Shown piece after piece: positions 44,500 to 57,172 of a DNA stretch of 64,000 nucleotides. The notes below the pieces were generated by a model. That model made no database searches. It was not told the origin of the DNA and was given only the letters and a program-made list of their open reading frames with translations. The position numbers and the translations under genes were made by a program. Within the stretch, counting starts at the first letter, position 1. Each line of letters starts with the position of its first letter. Source of the DNA: Actinostola sp. cb2023 (Eukaryota; Cnidaria; Anthozoa; Actiniaria; Actinostolidae); contig JAUJYZ010001014.1 of assembly GCA_033675265.1 (NCBI GenBank), positions 167,001 through 231,000 on the forward strand, in the 5' to 3' direction.

Positions 44500-45587
44500 C
44501 CACAGGAAGCCCGACTAATTAAGAACCTTTTTTTTGCTTTGTGCTTCCTCTAAATGTGTAGGATCCATATAGGATTATAAGCTTACCTTAATGCGATAAT
44601 TATATATAAAATCATCATTGTCGTTTTCTAATAACTATAAATGGATAATATTAACATAAATATTTGTTGTTGTTGTTGTTTCTTGTTCCTTTTCCATTTT
44701 TTTGTGAATATAAGTTACTTGGCACAATTTGTGGTTTGTCATGCAAAACCACACTCAATGAAATGTTGATTTATAATTAAACAAATATAATTAAACAAAT
44801 AAATATTATGTGAAAGTGGGAAATAGGAATAAGAAGTTCTGATGCCATTCCTCTTGCCCCAATCCCCGCGCCAACAAACAAGGAAGCATAAGTTTCTTTA
44901 AGAAGGGCATTTTTAGAGTGGTAGCCCGACTAATAACCTTTTTTTTGCTTTGTGCTTCCTCTAAATGTGGATGTGGTAGATAATTGTGTGTCAACGGATG
45001 CCAAAATAGGAGGAGACTGAATGATAAGAAAATAGGAAATTGATCTAGAATACAATCTGACATTAAAGGACTGAAGTCTTAATAGCATTGACTTAGCTTA
45101 TCAATAAATGAGAGGAATGTAGTTGTTTTATCTAAAAGTGTTTTGAGAATATACAACAATTGGTAAAATCAGTAATTATGTTGTGTAACACTAATTCCAA
45201 AGGCTAAACAAAGCGGCTAAGACTGCAAAGACTACTTGATCAATAAAAGTATAAAATGGTTGCAAAACGTGGCATAATAATAATATGCCCCCCTTGTTAG
45301 ATTTAAATTCTCTGATGCTCTCTGACAGCAGCACTTGTGCTAGTGCTAGCAGTAGTTGACGACAATGGCATCATTAGTACCCGCTTGCCTGATGTGACGT
45401 ACTAGTAGCCCTTCTCATTAGCTCGATAGCCATGAATATATTTTCGTTTGATGCCTAAGCAAAAGTGACTATATTAGTTTTAAATAAATTTATTTAGAAA
45501 TGACTACAAGCCAACTAATGATAACAAATATCTTAAATATCAAAAGATGTGGAAAATTGTAGAGTATCCGATTATATTATGAAAATA
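44500..45587. other. Noncoding part of M1
   Basis: Contains TGTAGGATCCATATAGGATT, an AAG|GTAAGC that resembles a 5' splice site on the minus strand (near 44583), and the ATGCCCCCCTTGTTAG block. No gene supported. The 44840-44970 part carries extra duplicated pieces compared with M2 and M3. Confidence 0.5.
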
Positions 45588-45870
45588 CTAAAAGAGAAAG
45601 CGAGAATAAAAGTAAGAAAAGAACAATATATTGAGAAGGTGTAGTAACACAATCAAACCCAGAAATCGTTGGTTTGGGTCACAGAGAGAAAGTAATCTCA
45701 TCTCTTGTCGGAATTTCAGAATTTCACTAGCAATATCGACCGCTTCTGTAGCCATATCCCTTGTATAAACATCATGTGGAATATACGGAGAATCGATACA
45801 GTCTGGATACCGCATCTGACTACAATCGCCAATAAGATTATTTTGGCATTGCCGAGAGAGATGGCAATGG
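45588..45870 (-). pseudogene. Small env-like membrane ORF in M1
   Basis: A Cys-containing stretch (about 20 codons upstream of the first ATG are also open) leads to the 75-codon ORF from 45815, which ends in a hydrophobic segment GLIVLLHLLNILFF and a short tail. It would suit the end of a membrane-anchored glycoprotein. No link in frame to the env N-terminal part. Confidence 0.4.
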
Positions 45871-46377
45871 ATCTCAAGTAATGGCTATTCTTCTTCTCTA
45901 CCACTTGAGAGAACTGTGCAGCTTTGAGAGCCTTAATTTCACAATATAATATCCAAACTCTGTAAAAGTGAATAGATGCTCTTTACCAATTGCATAATAA
46001 CCACACCTTACTTTATCGTGAATATGGAATATATGAGATTCGGTTCAACATTATGGGGAAGGGAAAATAACAAGCTACGTGTATATCTCTTAAAATTAGG
46101 AAAGCATCTATGCACCTACCTAGCTTCGTTCACCTAGCAATTATTAAAGAAAGAGAAGATTATGCCCACCAGCCTCTTTGAAAACTATGCGGAGATGTCA
46201 GACAGTTGTTTGTTGTCTTTGCAAGTTTCTCGTTAACAATAGTGAAATTATCAGTGCCAATGTCAACAATTCACTCTCTAATTTTTCGAAACAAACGTAT
46301 ACTTTGTTCGTCAATTTCAACCATCTCAAATATCTTGAAAATGCTGGATTGAGTTCTGAGTCGTAACAGAAATAACA

Positions 46378-47375
46378 TTATTCTAAGTCAACGTGGAGAT
46401 AATAAAATGCGATAACTTTGAAAAGCACAGCAATTACTGCTTGAGGAAAATCACTATAACCTACCAATTGGCGATTTCTAAAATGAGCAAACTGAGTGAC
46501 AATGTCTTGTATTTCTACTAAGCGAAGAAGTGAATTAAAGAGTTTGTTTGGGATGAGAATTGTCCTAAAAAATCCAAATGGGCATTTACGTAGCAATTTT
46601 GTTTCTTGAGAAATTTGTTAATGTGTATTTGCCAAGAATGTAGAGTGATATCAATATCTTTAAGGTTATTGGTTTTAACTTGTGTTGTAAGTTTGTCTGT
46701 TATTTTGATAATGTGTACTGTTTTTCCGAAAATACCTTTCATATTTGCCTCTTCGGCTGTTAGGGCTCCAACTATGTCGCGTAAAGTAAGTTTGAGATGG
46801 TTGATATGATTAGATTCGCAATTTCCTCCAAAGGCTGTATAAAATTTTCGAATTATGCTGAGCATACCTGCGTGGCATGCCCAAGCAGATCGTCTAGCGC
46901 GTGACTTACGCTTAAGCCAGAGTTTTTCATTTGCATCTATACGGACGCATTTGTATAAAGCCCATTCCTTACACTCTTGTAAGGTAGAACGAAAGAAACG
47001 TGGACAAAGCATACTAGAACGAAATTTTGTGTAAAACGTATATGAGCGTTTTAGATAAGTAGAACACTCAATCAAATTTGTAAAACCTGGTAAAGAAAGA
47101 AGGCGTTGAATATTTTCGCCTGTGCGATACAACGAGGCCAAAATTTGGTTCATAAAGTCATGCTGGTTTTTTGAACAGGTGAATCTAGCACCCTGACTTC
47201 TACCTAATGGAGCAATATTCAATTTTAAAACAAAGTTCAAAATCTGAGTATCATGGTAGAAGAAAACAGGCCTTAAGAGATGATGGATAATAGATTACGG
47301 TTTTGCCGGTATTATCAAAATTATTGGTTTTAACAATTACAGCAGTGCTTAGCATTAAGAGGAGAAAGAGGATCA
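46378..47375 (-). pseudogene. Env N-terminal part, copy in M1
   Basis: Closely similar to 32619-33447. A 17-bp deletion (near 47273) puts the signal-peptide region out of frame with the body. The body (46518-47240) keeps the polybasic cluster and coil, then a frame change leads into the 72-codon ORF at 46378-46596 that ends in a hydrophobic stretch. All three module copies share the 17-bp deletion. Confidence 0.6.
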
Positions 47376-47688
47376 TAGTGGTTTGCTACAAAATAAATGA
47401 GAAAAACAAATTTATAGGTATATGTTATACCATAAATTTAAATTTTTATATTTTAATATTGTAACCTGAATCGAATTTCAGTTGGAGGATCCTTGTGTAA
47501 CACAAGGCCAAACTGCAATTGTCATTGGTATAAATGTAGCATTGAGCGAGATGCTCAACGAGCGTATCTATTATAAAGGTCTCTGATAAGTAACTGGTCA
47601 GGGCACTTTTGCCTTAATAATTAAAAAGGAGGAAATATATCTATTTTTGATATTGTTTAGTATTATTTATGAATAAAATTATTACCAA

Positions 47689-47827
47689 TTAACCAGGATA
47701 AGATCGGTCGTCTGTGTCTCTGGGGGTGAGCGATCGCATTTCGTGTCTCAGTCTTTCCATATTTAGTGCCCATCCCTCTGGGGGTATTACAGGGGGAGTA
47801 GGTGGCTCGTCCCATGGACCGGGATGG
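47689..47827 (-). pseudogene. Proline-rich ORF end upstream of env, M1
   Basis: Same 45-codon tail as at 33696 (HPGPWDEPP) ending in a stop before the env spacer. It breaks off at 47828, where unrelated AT-rich DNA begins, so the retroelement part of the module ends here. Confidence 0.5.
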
Positions 47828-48167
47828 TAAAACGAAGTGGAGATACCGAGATATTTAAATCGAGAGCGAAAACTGATCTATTCAATCTAGTTTAGTGACT
47901 GAACGATGATATATATATTATGCATTTATTTGTATTCATGAATTTTTAAATGCTATTATCTATCTTATTTCAATGATTTTTGATATGTAATTTTTTATTA
48001 TAATCACTTTATAAGTTATTATGATTATTATAATTTAGAGATCAGACTGCAGGAACCAAAGCAAAAAGAGAAAAACCGTTCTCCACATGGTTTTAAAGTC
48101 ATACTTATTTTCAGAGCAAATGACATTGATGACGATTGCTGTGTCCTTTCTTAGAACTGAAAGACAA

Positions 48168-49531
48168 GATCAATTCAGTAACAAAGAAGTTTAAAATACT
48201 TAAAGAAAACCTGGAAAAATGTCCACAGAACAGCAAAGAGAATGCTTGGATACCGCATGATCATGGCGCGATATGGTCACGGTATGGTTCGCGGTAGAGC
48301 ATTCGAAAACAACTCTATGTGAAGTTAGTGTAGTGGTGTTTATAAACGACGATCAAGATGATCATACGAGTGAGTAGCGTGGCTGATACTAAATAGAAGC
48401 GTGGTTGCTTTATAAGTTATGTTTATAATCATAAAATCCATAAACTGAGTGAAAAATATCGCAGATCACCAAGTAAAATGGACTTGTTTCTTGGACTTGT
48501 TGAAAGGGCCACCAGTGAATTCACACCTTTGTTTTAGCAAAAGGCATCCAAGAACAAAACACTTTCTGACGGACAAAAATCACAGTTTGAGCTTTGCTTC
48601 ACTTTAAAAATAGTAAAGCATGTAATTAAAAGACTTAGAGCAAGTTTAAATCAGCCAGCTGGACTATTCTCTTCGTCTGTCATGCCTTCTTGTTTCTCTT
48701 GCTCTCAGCAAATCAAGATGGCTCCCTCGTTTGTTGTTGTTTTGCGATTGTTATAAACCCACACAATAAAGCACCTAACTGTTTGTGAGAAGAAATCATG
48801 CTTAAGTTAATCGTTTGAATTACCAGTCGATTGTCGTGGTTAACTGATGAACTTCATTTCAGATAGTATTTTACGGCAAGCATGATGGGAAGAGCAAGGG
48901 GACGCAGTAGAAGAGGAGGGAGGACAGATGCGCCGCCGCCAGGCGCAGAGGCGCGAAGACCTGAAGAAATCTCATCTAGGCCTCCCGATGCTGCTCCTGT
49001 TGTGCGAGGAAGGGTCAGGGGCCCACCAACCGATTCAGCTCCAACACCTACTGCACAAACTGCTCCGCCAACTGAAGCACTACAGAAAATGGACGTCAGC
49101 GAACGTGAACCTTCCCAAGCACGTGGAGAGAGGAAAGGAGGAAGATTCAGCGAAACCTGTTACTAGGCCAGCCGGTCTTGATAAGAAAGGTTCTGCTGGA
49201 ACAGTGATAGCTTTATCCTCCAATTGCTTTTTTGTGGAAACTAGAGCAGACTTTGTTATTTATCAATACAACTTCAGCTTCTCCCCTGAAGTTGACTCGA
49301 AAAAAGTGAAATTTGGGCTCATGTTTTCACAAGAAGAACTAATTGGCAAAGTTCGAGCGTTTGATGGCATGTCCATGTTCCTACCAAGGAAACTTCCTGA
49401 TCCAGTGAGCAAGATACCAATGATTCTAGGAAGAAGAGACAATCCCGATGGTGAGGCCGTGGAGATAGTCATTACCCTTACCAATGAACTGCCACAGGAT
49501 CAATTCAGTAACAAAGAAGTTTTAAAAAACT
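48168..49531 (+). repeat. Tandem unit P, copy B
   Basis: A unit of about 1330 bp, made of a 680-bp leader and the PIWI exon. It starts and ends with GATCAATTCAGTAACAAAGA. The leader has no ORF; it carries a weakly coding stretch just after the repeat and a polypyrimidine/AG acceptor before the exon. Confidence 0.85.
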
Positions 49532-49533
49532 GA
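48882..49533 (+). pseudogene. PIWI N-terminal exon, copy B (frameshift)
   Basis: Same exon as copy D. One extra A (GCGAAACC for GCGAACC, near 49154) puts the RG-rich N-terminus and the N-domain in different frames. The exon end also has one extra T, so the frame runs four codons further than in the others (VLKN). Confidence 0.8.
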
Positions 49534-49923
49534 TATAACTATGATATAATGTGTTTATTGAGCAAAAACCGTGTAGAATACGTAGATTGTACGTGTTGGG
49601 ATGTATCACAGATAGATTATAAAGATAAAAGTGATATAATGTGTTTATTGAACAAAAACCGTGTAGAATACGTACATTCAAGCGAAGATTTTATCCGTCT
49701 ATTTTTCATATCTTACCTCTACAATCCAGATATCCGTTTCCAGATACCTGAATTCTATGGTGGTGAGATACAATGGCATATTTTCTTTTTAATTTGACGT
49801 TCAATTTCTATGACAAAGAAATTATTCAATCAACATTGCGCGCAACATTGCTGGCAATTTTGTTGCAGCGTGTGTCGACCTGTGCAACATGTTGCGCGCT
49901 ATTGAATAGCGTGTTGGAATGTT

Positions 49924-50900
49924 TCAGAGATAGATTATAAAGATAAAAGTGTGATATAATGTGTTTATTGAGCAAAAACCGTGTAGAATAAGTAGATTGT
50001 ACGTGTTGGGATGTATCACAGATAGATTATAAAGATAAAAGTGATATAATGTGTTTATTGAGCAAAAACCGTGTAGAATACGTAGCATCACTTTCTCTTC
50101 ATCAAGACTATTTACCAAGTCTTCTACTGAATACATGAAATTCCATACACAGGACGTGACTAGATAAACGATCGCTTCTACAATAATAATACTGATTGTA
50201 TAAACAAAATCTAACCGTATTTTACTAGCATTTAACACAATGAAACAAAACAAAAGAATGACGATATTTACTGTGAGGACTGTAAGAGCCACATGTGTTG
50301 AATAAGTAGTTTTCCAGTTGCTTCGTTGACGATCATCTTTCGCTTCATCCAATATGGCGACTCGTTTCAGGTCATCAAGTCCAAGATCAATCTTGCTCGT
50401 GCTTTTCTTGCAATCAGAGTAGTTATTTTCAGCTTCAGACTGAGAGTTCGTTGTTAAGTCATTAGTCATTGTTTTGTCATTTTTTGTTCGTAGTTTGTGT
50501 TCACAGTTTTCTCATTTGCTTTTGATATTTCATAACATTTTGACTTTAAGACTTTTTCAGATTTTTCAGATATGATTTGGAGTCCGCGGAACGACATGGT
50601 CCGAAAACGCTCCACATCTTTTAGAGTAGGTCTACCGCTAACGGTGTGTGAGTTTGTATGTGAGATGAGCGTGTTAGACATACTTCGTTCAAATGGTTTT
50701 TTCTCACGATCCAAGACAACATAACCTTCCTTCGACAAGGTTTGTGAAGAAAGAGGACGATGTGCGATGTCTCGTGTTGAAGAAGCCATTCCTCTTGCCC
50801 CAATCCCCGCGCCAACAAACAAGGAACGCCTGTAATGTGACATGTCGATTTGAAGCCTAAGAAGACGAACAAACTGCATTTTTAGAGTCGGGGCTTCCAC
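49924..50900 (-). pseudogene. Unrecognised two-membrane-segment protein, copy in M2
   Basis: Here the N-terminal frame is continuous from MASSTRDIAHRP to about 110 codons (ORF 50466-50900), because two bases present in the other copies are missing near 50712. An extra T in a T run near 50487 then shifts the frame before the membrane segments (49924-50469). The complementary pattern of indels between copies suggests an ancestral single ORF of about 240 codons, or consensus errors. Confidence 0.55.
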
Positions 50901-51895
50901 AGGAAGCCCGACTAATTAAGAACCTTTTTTTTGCTTTGTGCTTCCTCTAAATGTGTAGGATCCATATAGGATTATAAGCTTACCTTAATGCGATAATTAT
51001 ATATAAAATCATCATTGTCGTTTTCTAATAACTATAAATGGATAATATTAACATAAATATTTATTTGTTGTTGTTGTTGTTTCTTGTTCCTTTTCCATTT
51101 TTTTGTGAATATAAGTTACTTGGCACAATTTGTGGTTTGTCATGCAAAACCACACTCAATGAAATGTTGATTATTATAATTAAACAAATAAAATATTATG
51201 TGAATAAAAGTGAAGGAAATCCCCGCGCCAACAAACAAGGAACGGAATAAGAAGTTCTGATGAAGCATAGTTTCTTTGGGTGTGGTAGATAATTGTGTGT
51301 CAACGGATGCCAAAATAGGAGGAGACTGAATGATAAGAAAATAGGAAATTGATCTAGAATACAATCTGACATTAAAGGACTGAAGTCTTAATAGCATTGA
51401 CTTAGCTTATCAATAAATGAGAGGAATGTAGTTGTTTTATCTAAAAGTGTTTTGAGAATATACAACAATTGGTAAAATCAGTAATTATGTTGTGTAACAC
51501 TAATTCCAAAGGCTAAACAAAGCGGCTAAGACTGCAAAGACTACTTGATCAATAAAAGTATAAAATGGTTGCAAAACGTGGCATAATAATAATATGCCCC
51601 CTTGTTAGATTTAAATTCTCTGATGCTCTCTGACAGCAGCACTTGTGCTAGTGCTAGCAGTAGTTGACGACAATGGCATCATTAGTACCCGCTTGCCTGA
51701 TGTGACGTACTAGTAGCCCTTCTCATTAGCTCGATAGCCATGAATATATTTTCGTTTGATGCCTAAGCAAAAGTGACTATATTAGTTTTAAATAAATTTA
51801 TTTAGAAATGACTACAAGCCAACTAATGATAACAAATATCTTAAATATCAAAAGATGTGGAAAATTGTAGAGTATCCGATTATATTATGAAAATA

Positions 51896-52180
51896 CTAAA
51901 AGAGAAAGCGAGAATAAAAGTAAGAAAAGAACAATATATTGAGAAGGTGTAGTAACACAATCAAACCCAGAAATCGTTGGTTTGGGTCACAGAGAGAAAG
52001 TAATCTCATCTCTTGTCGGAATTTCAGAATTTCACTAGCAATATCGACCGCTTCTGTAGCCATATCCCTTGTATAAACATCATGTGGAATATACGGAGAA
52101 TCGATACGGTCTGGATACCGCATCTGACTACAATCGCCAATAAGATTATTTTGGCATTGCCGAGAGAGATGGCAATGGAT
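51896..52180 (-). pseudogene. Small env-like membrane ORF in M2
   Basis: Identical to the M1 copy apart from one residue (Arg for Cys near the start). Confidence 0.4.
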
Positions 52181-52684
52181 CTCAAGTAATGGCTATTCTT
52201 CTTCTCTACCACTTGAGAGAACTGTGCAGCTTTGAGAGCCTTAATTTCACAATATAATATCCAAACTCTGTAAAAGTGAATAGATGCTCTTTACCAATTG
52301 CATAATAACCACACCTTACTTTATCGTGAATATGGAATATATGAGATTCGGTTCAACATTATGGGGAAGGGAAAATAACAAGCTACGTGTATATCTCTTA
52401 AAATTAGGAAAGCATCTATGCACCTACCTAGCTTCGTTCACCTAGCAATTATTAAAGAAAGAGAAGATTATGCCCACCAGCCTCTTTGAAAACTATGCGG
52501 AGATGTCAGACAGTTGTTGTTGTCTTTGCAAGTTTCTCGTTAACAATAGTGAAATTATCAGTGCCAATGTCAACAATTCACTCTCTAATTTTTCGAAACA
52601 AACGTATACTTTGTTCGTCAATTTCAACCATCTCAAATATCTTGAAAATGCTGGATTGAGTTCTGAGTCGTAACAGAAATAACA

Positions 52685-53676
52685 TTATTCTAAGTCAACG
52701 TGGAGATAATAAAATGCGATAACTTTGAAAAGCACAGCAATTACTGCTTGAGGAAAATCACTATAACCTACCAATTGGCGATTTCTAAAATGAGCAAACT
52801 GAGTGACAATGTCTTGTATTTCTACTAAGCGAAGAAGTGAATTAAAGAGTTTGTTTGGGATGAGAATTGTCCTAAAAAATCCAAATGGGCATTTACGTAG
52901 CAATTTTGTTTCTTGAGAAATTTGTTAATGTGTATTTGCCAAGAATGTAGAGTGATATCAATATCTTTAAGGTTATTGGTTTTAACTTGTGTTGTAAGTT
53001 TGTCTGTTATTTTGATAATGTGTACTGTTTTTCCGAAAATACCTTTCATATTTGCCTCTTCGGCTGTTAGGGCTCCAACTATGTCGCGTAAAGTAAGTTT
53101 GAGATGGTTGATATGATTAGATTCGCAATTTCCTCCAAAGGCTGTATAAAATTTTCGAATTATGCTGAGCATACCTGCGTGGCATGCCCAAGCAGATCGT
53201 CTAGCGCGTGACTTACGCTTAAGCCAGAGTTTTTCATTTGCATCTATACGGACGCATTTGTATAAAGCCCATTCCTTACACTCTTGTAAGGTAGAACGAA
53301 AGAAACGTGGACAAAGCATACTAGAACGAAATTTTGTGTAAAACGTATATGAGCGTTTTAGATAAGTAGAACACTCAATCAAATTTGTAAAACCTGGTAA
53401 AGAAAGAAGGCGTTGAATATTTTCGCCTGTGCGATACAACGAGGCCAAAATTTGGTTCATAAAGTCATGCTGGTTTTTTGAACAGGTGAATCTAGCACCC
53501 TGACTTCTACCTAATGGAGCAATATTCAATTTTAAAAACAAAGTTCAAAATCTGAGTATCATGGTAGAAGAAAACAGGCCTTAAGAGATGATGGATAATA
53601 GATTACGGTTTTGCCGGTATTATCAAAATTATTGGTTTTAACAATTACAGCAGTGCTTAGCATTAAGAGGAGAAAG
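52685..53676 (-). pseudogene. Env N-terminal part, copy in M2
   Basis: Same as the M1 copy, including the 17-bp deletion, with one extra A in an A run near 53535 at the start of the body frame. Confidence 0.6.
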
Positions 53677-53995
53677 AGGATCATAGTGGTTTGCTACAAA
53701 ATAAATGAGAAAAACAAATTTATAGGTATATGTTATACCATAAATTTAAATTTTATATTTTAATATTGTAACCTGAATCGAATTTCAGTTGGAGGATCCT
53801 TGTGTAACACAAGGCCAAACTGCAATTGTCATTGGTATAAATGTAGCATTGAGCGAGATGCTCAACGAGCGTATCTATTATAAAGGTCTCTGATAAGTAA
53901 CTGGTCAGGGCACTTTTGCCTTAATAATTAAAAAGGAGGAAATATATCTATTTTTGATATTGTTTAGTATTATTTATGAATAAAATTATTACCAA

Positions 53996-54134
53996 TTAAC
54001 CAGGATAAGATCGGTCGTCTGTGTCTCTGGGGGTGAGCGATCGCATTTCGTGTCTCAGTCTTTCCATATTTAGTGCCCATCCCTCTGGGGGTATTACAGG
54101 GGGAGTAGGTGGCTCGTCCCATGGACCGGGATGG
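53996..54134 (-). pseudogene. Proline-rich ORF end upstream of env, M2
   Basis: Identical in layout to 47689-47827. Confidence 0.5.
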
Positions 54135-54472
54135 TAAAACGAAGTGGAGATACCGAGATATTTAAATCGAGAGCGAAAACTGATCTATTCAATCTAGTTT
54201 AGTGACTGAACGATGATATATATATTATGCATTTATTTGTATTCATGAATTTTTAAATGCTATTATCTATCTTATTTCAATGATTTTTGATATGTAATTT
54301 TTTATTATAATCACTTTATAAGTTATTATGATTATTATAATTTAGAGATCAGACTGCAGGAACCAAAGCAAAGAGAAAAACCGTTCTCCACATGGTTTTA
54401 AAGTCATACTTATTTTCAGAGCAAATGACATTGATGACGATTGCTGTGTCCTTTCTTAGAACTGAAAGACAA

Positions 54473-55832
54473 GATCAATTCAGTAACAAAGAAGTTTAAA
54501 ATACTTAAAGAAAACCTGGAAAAATGTCCACAGAACAGCAAAGAGAATGCTTGGATACCGCATGATCATGGCGCGATATGGTCACGGTATGGTTCGCGGT
54601 AGAGCATTCGAAAACAACTCTATGTGAAGTTAGTGTAGTGGTGTTATAAACGACGATCAAGATGATCATACGAGTGAGTAGCGTGGCTGATACTAAATAG
54701 AAGCGTGGTTGCTTTATAAGTTATGTTTATAATCATAAAATCCATAAACTGAGTGAAAAATATCGCAGATCACCAAGTAAAATGGACTTGTTTCTTGGAC
54801 TTGTTGAAAGGGCCACCAGTGAATTCACACCTTTGTTTTAGCAAAAGGCATCCAAGAACAAAACACTTTCTGACGGACAAAAATCACAGTTTGAGCTTTG
54901 CTTCACTTTAAAAATAGTAAAGCATGTAATTAAAAGACTTAGAGCAAGTTTAAATCAGCCAGCTGGACTATTCTCTTCGTCTGTCATGCCTTCTTGTTTC
55001 TCTTGCTCTCAGCAAATCAAGATGGCTCCCTCGTTTGTTGTTGTTTTGCGATTGTTATAAACCCACACAATAAAGCACCTAACTGTTTGTGAGAAGAAAT
55101 CATGCTTAAGTTAATCGTTTGAATTACCAGTCGATTGTCGTGGTTAACTGATGAACTTCATTTCAGATAGTATTTTACGGCAAGCATGATGGGAAGAGCG
55201 AGGGGACGCAGTAGAAGAGGAGGGAGGACAGATGCGCCGCCGCCAGGCGCAGAGGCGCGAAGACCTGAAGAAATCTCATCTAGGCCTCCCGATGCTGCTC
55301 CTGTTGTGCGAGGAAGGGTCAGGGGCCCACCAACCGATTCAGCTCCAACACCTACTGCACAAACTGCTCCGCCAACTGAAGCACTACAGAAAATGGACGT
55401 CAGCGAACGTGAACCTTCCCAAGCACGTGGAGAGAGGAAAGGAGGAAGATTCAGCGAACCTGTTACTAGGCCAGCCGGTCTTGATAAGAAAGGTTCTGCT
55501 GGAACAGTGATAGCTTTATCCTTCAATTGCTTTTTGTTGGAAACTAGAGCAGACTTTGTTATTTATCAATACAACTTCAGCTTCTCCCCTGAAGTTGACT
55601 CGAAAAAAGTGAAATTTGGGCTCATGTTTTCACAAGAAGAACTAATTGGCAAAGTTCGAGCGTTTGATGGCATGTCCATGTTCCTACCAAGGAAACTTCC
55701 TGATCCAGTGAGCAAGATACCAATGATTTAGGAAGAAGAGACAATCCCGATGGTGAGGCCGTGGAGATAGTCATTACCCTTACCAATGAACTGCCACAGG
55801 ATCAATTCAGTAACAAAGAAGTTTAAAAAACT
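54473..55832 (+). repeat. Tandem unit P, copy C
   Basis: Same 1.33-kb unit, near-identical to copies B, D and E. Confidence 0.85.
55186..55827 (+). pseudogene. PIWI N-terminal exon, copy C (premature stop)
   Basis: Open from the start through 181 codons, then one missing base (GATTTAGG where copy B has GATTCTAGG, near 55729) creates TAG. The RG-rich start and most of the N-domain are therefore in frame, but the last part of the domain is lost. Confidence 0.8.
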
Positions 55833-56128
55833 TATATAACTATGATATAATGTGTTTATTGAGCAAAAACCGTGTAGAATACGTAGATTGTACGTGTTGG
55901 GATGTATCACAGATAGATTATAAAGATAAAAGTGATATAATGTGTTTATTGAGCAAAAACCGTGTAGAATACGTACATTCAAGCGAAGATTTTATCCGTC
56001 AATTTTTCATATCTTACCTCTACAATCCAGATATCCGTTTCCAGATACCTGAATTCTATGGTGGTGAGATACAATGGCATATTTTCTTTTTAATTTGACG
56101 TTCAATTTCTATGACAAAGAGAAATTAT

Positions 56129-57172
56129 TCAATCAACATTGCGCGCAACATTGCTGGCAATTTTGTTGCAGCGTGTGTCGACCTGTGCAACATGTTGCGC
56201 GCTATTGAATAGCGTGTTGGAATGTTTCAGAGATAGATTATAAAGATAAAAGTGATATAATGTGTTTATTGAGCAAAAACCGTGTAGAATAAGTAGATTG
56301 TACGTGTTGGGATGTATCACAGATAGATTATAAAGATAAAAGTGATATAATGTGTTTATTGAGCAAAAACCGTGTAGAATACGTAGCATCACTTTCTCTT
56401 CATCAAGACTATTTACCAAGTCTTCTACTGAATACATGAAATTCCATACACAGGACGTGACTAGATAAACGATCGCTTCTACAATAATAATACTGATTGT
56501 ATAAACAAAATCTAACCGTATTTTACTAGCATTTAACACAATGAAACAAAACAAAAGAATGACGATATTTACTGTGAGGACTGTAAGAGCCACATGTGTT
56601 GAATAAGTAGTTTTCCAGTTGCTTCGTTGACGATCATCTTTCGCTTCATCCAATATGGCGACTCGTTTCAGGTCATCAAGTCCAAGATCAATCTTGCTCG
56701 TGCTTTTCTTGCAATCAGAGTAGTTATTTTCAGCTTCAGACTGAGAGTTCGTTGTTAAGTCATTAGTCATTGTTTTGTCATTTTGTTCGTAGTTTGTGTT
56801 CACAGTTTTCTCATTTGCTTTTGATATTTCATAACATTTTGACTTTAAGACTTTTTCAGATTTTTCAGATATGATTTGGAGTCCGCGGAACGACATGGTC
56901 CGAAAACGCTCCACATCTTTTAGAGTAGGTCTACCGCTAACGGTGTGTGAGTTTGTATGTGAGATGAGCGTGTTAGACATACTTCGTTCAAATGGTTTTT
57001 TCTCACAATCACAAGACAACATAACCTTCCTTCGACAAGGTTTGTGAAGAAAGAGGACGATGTGCGATGTCTCGTGTTGAAGAAGCCATTCCTCTTGCCC
57101 CAATCCCCGCGCCAACAAACAAGGAACGCCTGTAATGTGACATGTCGATTTGAAGCCTAAGAAGACGAACAA
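56129..57172 (-). pseudogene. Unrecognised two-membrane-segment protein, copy in M3
   Basis: The longest open version: 347 codons. The middle (about residues 65-255) is the shared protein with two hydrophobic segments; there is no shift before them. The first 55 residues are read in a different frame from the likely native start (MASSTRDI), and the last 90 are translation of the minisatellite. So the real protein would be the middle part. No family recognised, and no enzyme motif. Topology prediction: cytoplasmic or lumenal charged N-terminus with a membrane hairpin. Confidence 0.5.

Larger units (their letters stand above)
43126..48167 (-). repeat. Module M1 (5.0 kb) between PIWI units A and B
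   Basis: Bounded on both sides by GATCAATTCAGTAACAAAGA plus GTTTAAAA(A/T)ACT, a direct repeat of about 33 bp. Reading the minus strand it holds: AT-rich sequence, the proline-rich ORF end, env N-terminal part, a small env-like membrane ORF, the ATGCCCCCCTTGTTAG block, a two-membrane-segment ORF and a minisatellite. It is about 100 bp longer than M2 and M3 because of small insertions, mainly at 44840-44970. Confidence 0.8.
49532..54472 (-). repeat. Module M2 (4941 bp) between PIWI units B and C
   Basis: Same content and boundary repeats as M1 without its extra insertions; almost identical to M3. Begins GATATAACTATGATATAATG and ends just before GATCAATTCAGT at 54473. Confidence 0.85.

Noticed and set aside
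44575..44600. Spliced-leader RNA gene suggested by AAG|GTAAGC on the minus strand
   Set aside because: No Sm-site or compact stem-loop layout that I could identify nearby; a single splice-site-like motif is too weak.
43126..48167. Module M as a complete retroelement
   Set aside because: It has only the tail of the upstream ORF and damaged env pieces, no LTR pair, no reverse transcriptase, and its boundary repeat is PIWI-unit sequence, not an LTR.
55850..56098. Plus-strand ORF of about 82 codons over the minisatellite (also at 43143 and 49549)
   Set aside because: Most of it is translation of the 91-bp repeat, with internal repetition matching the DNA period.
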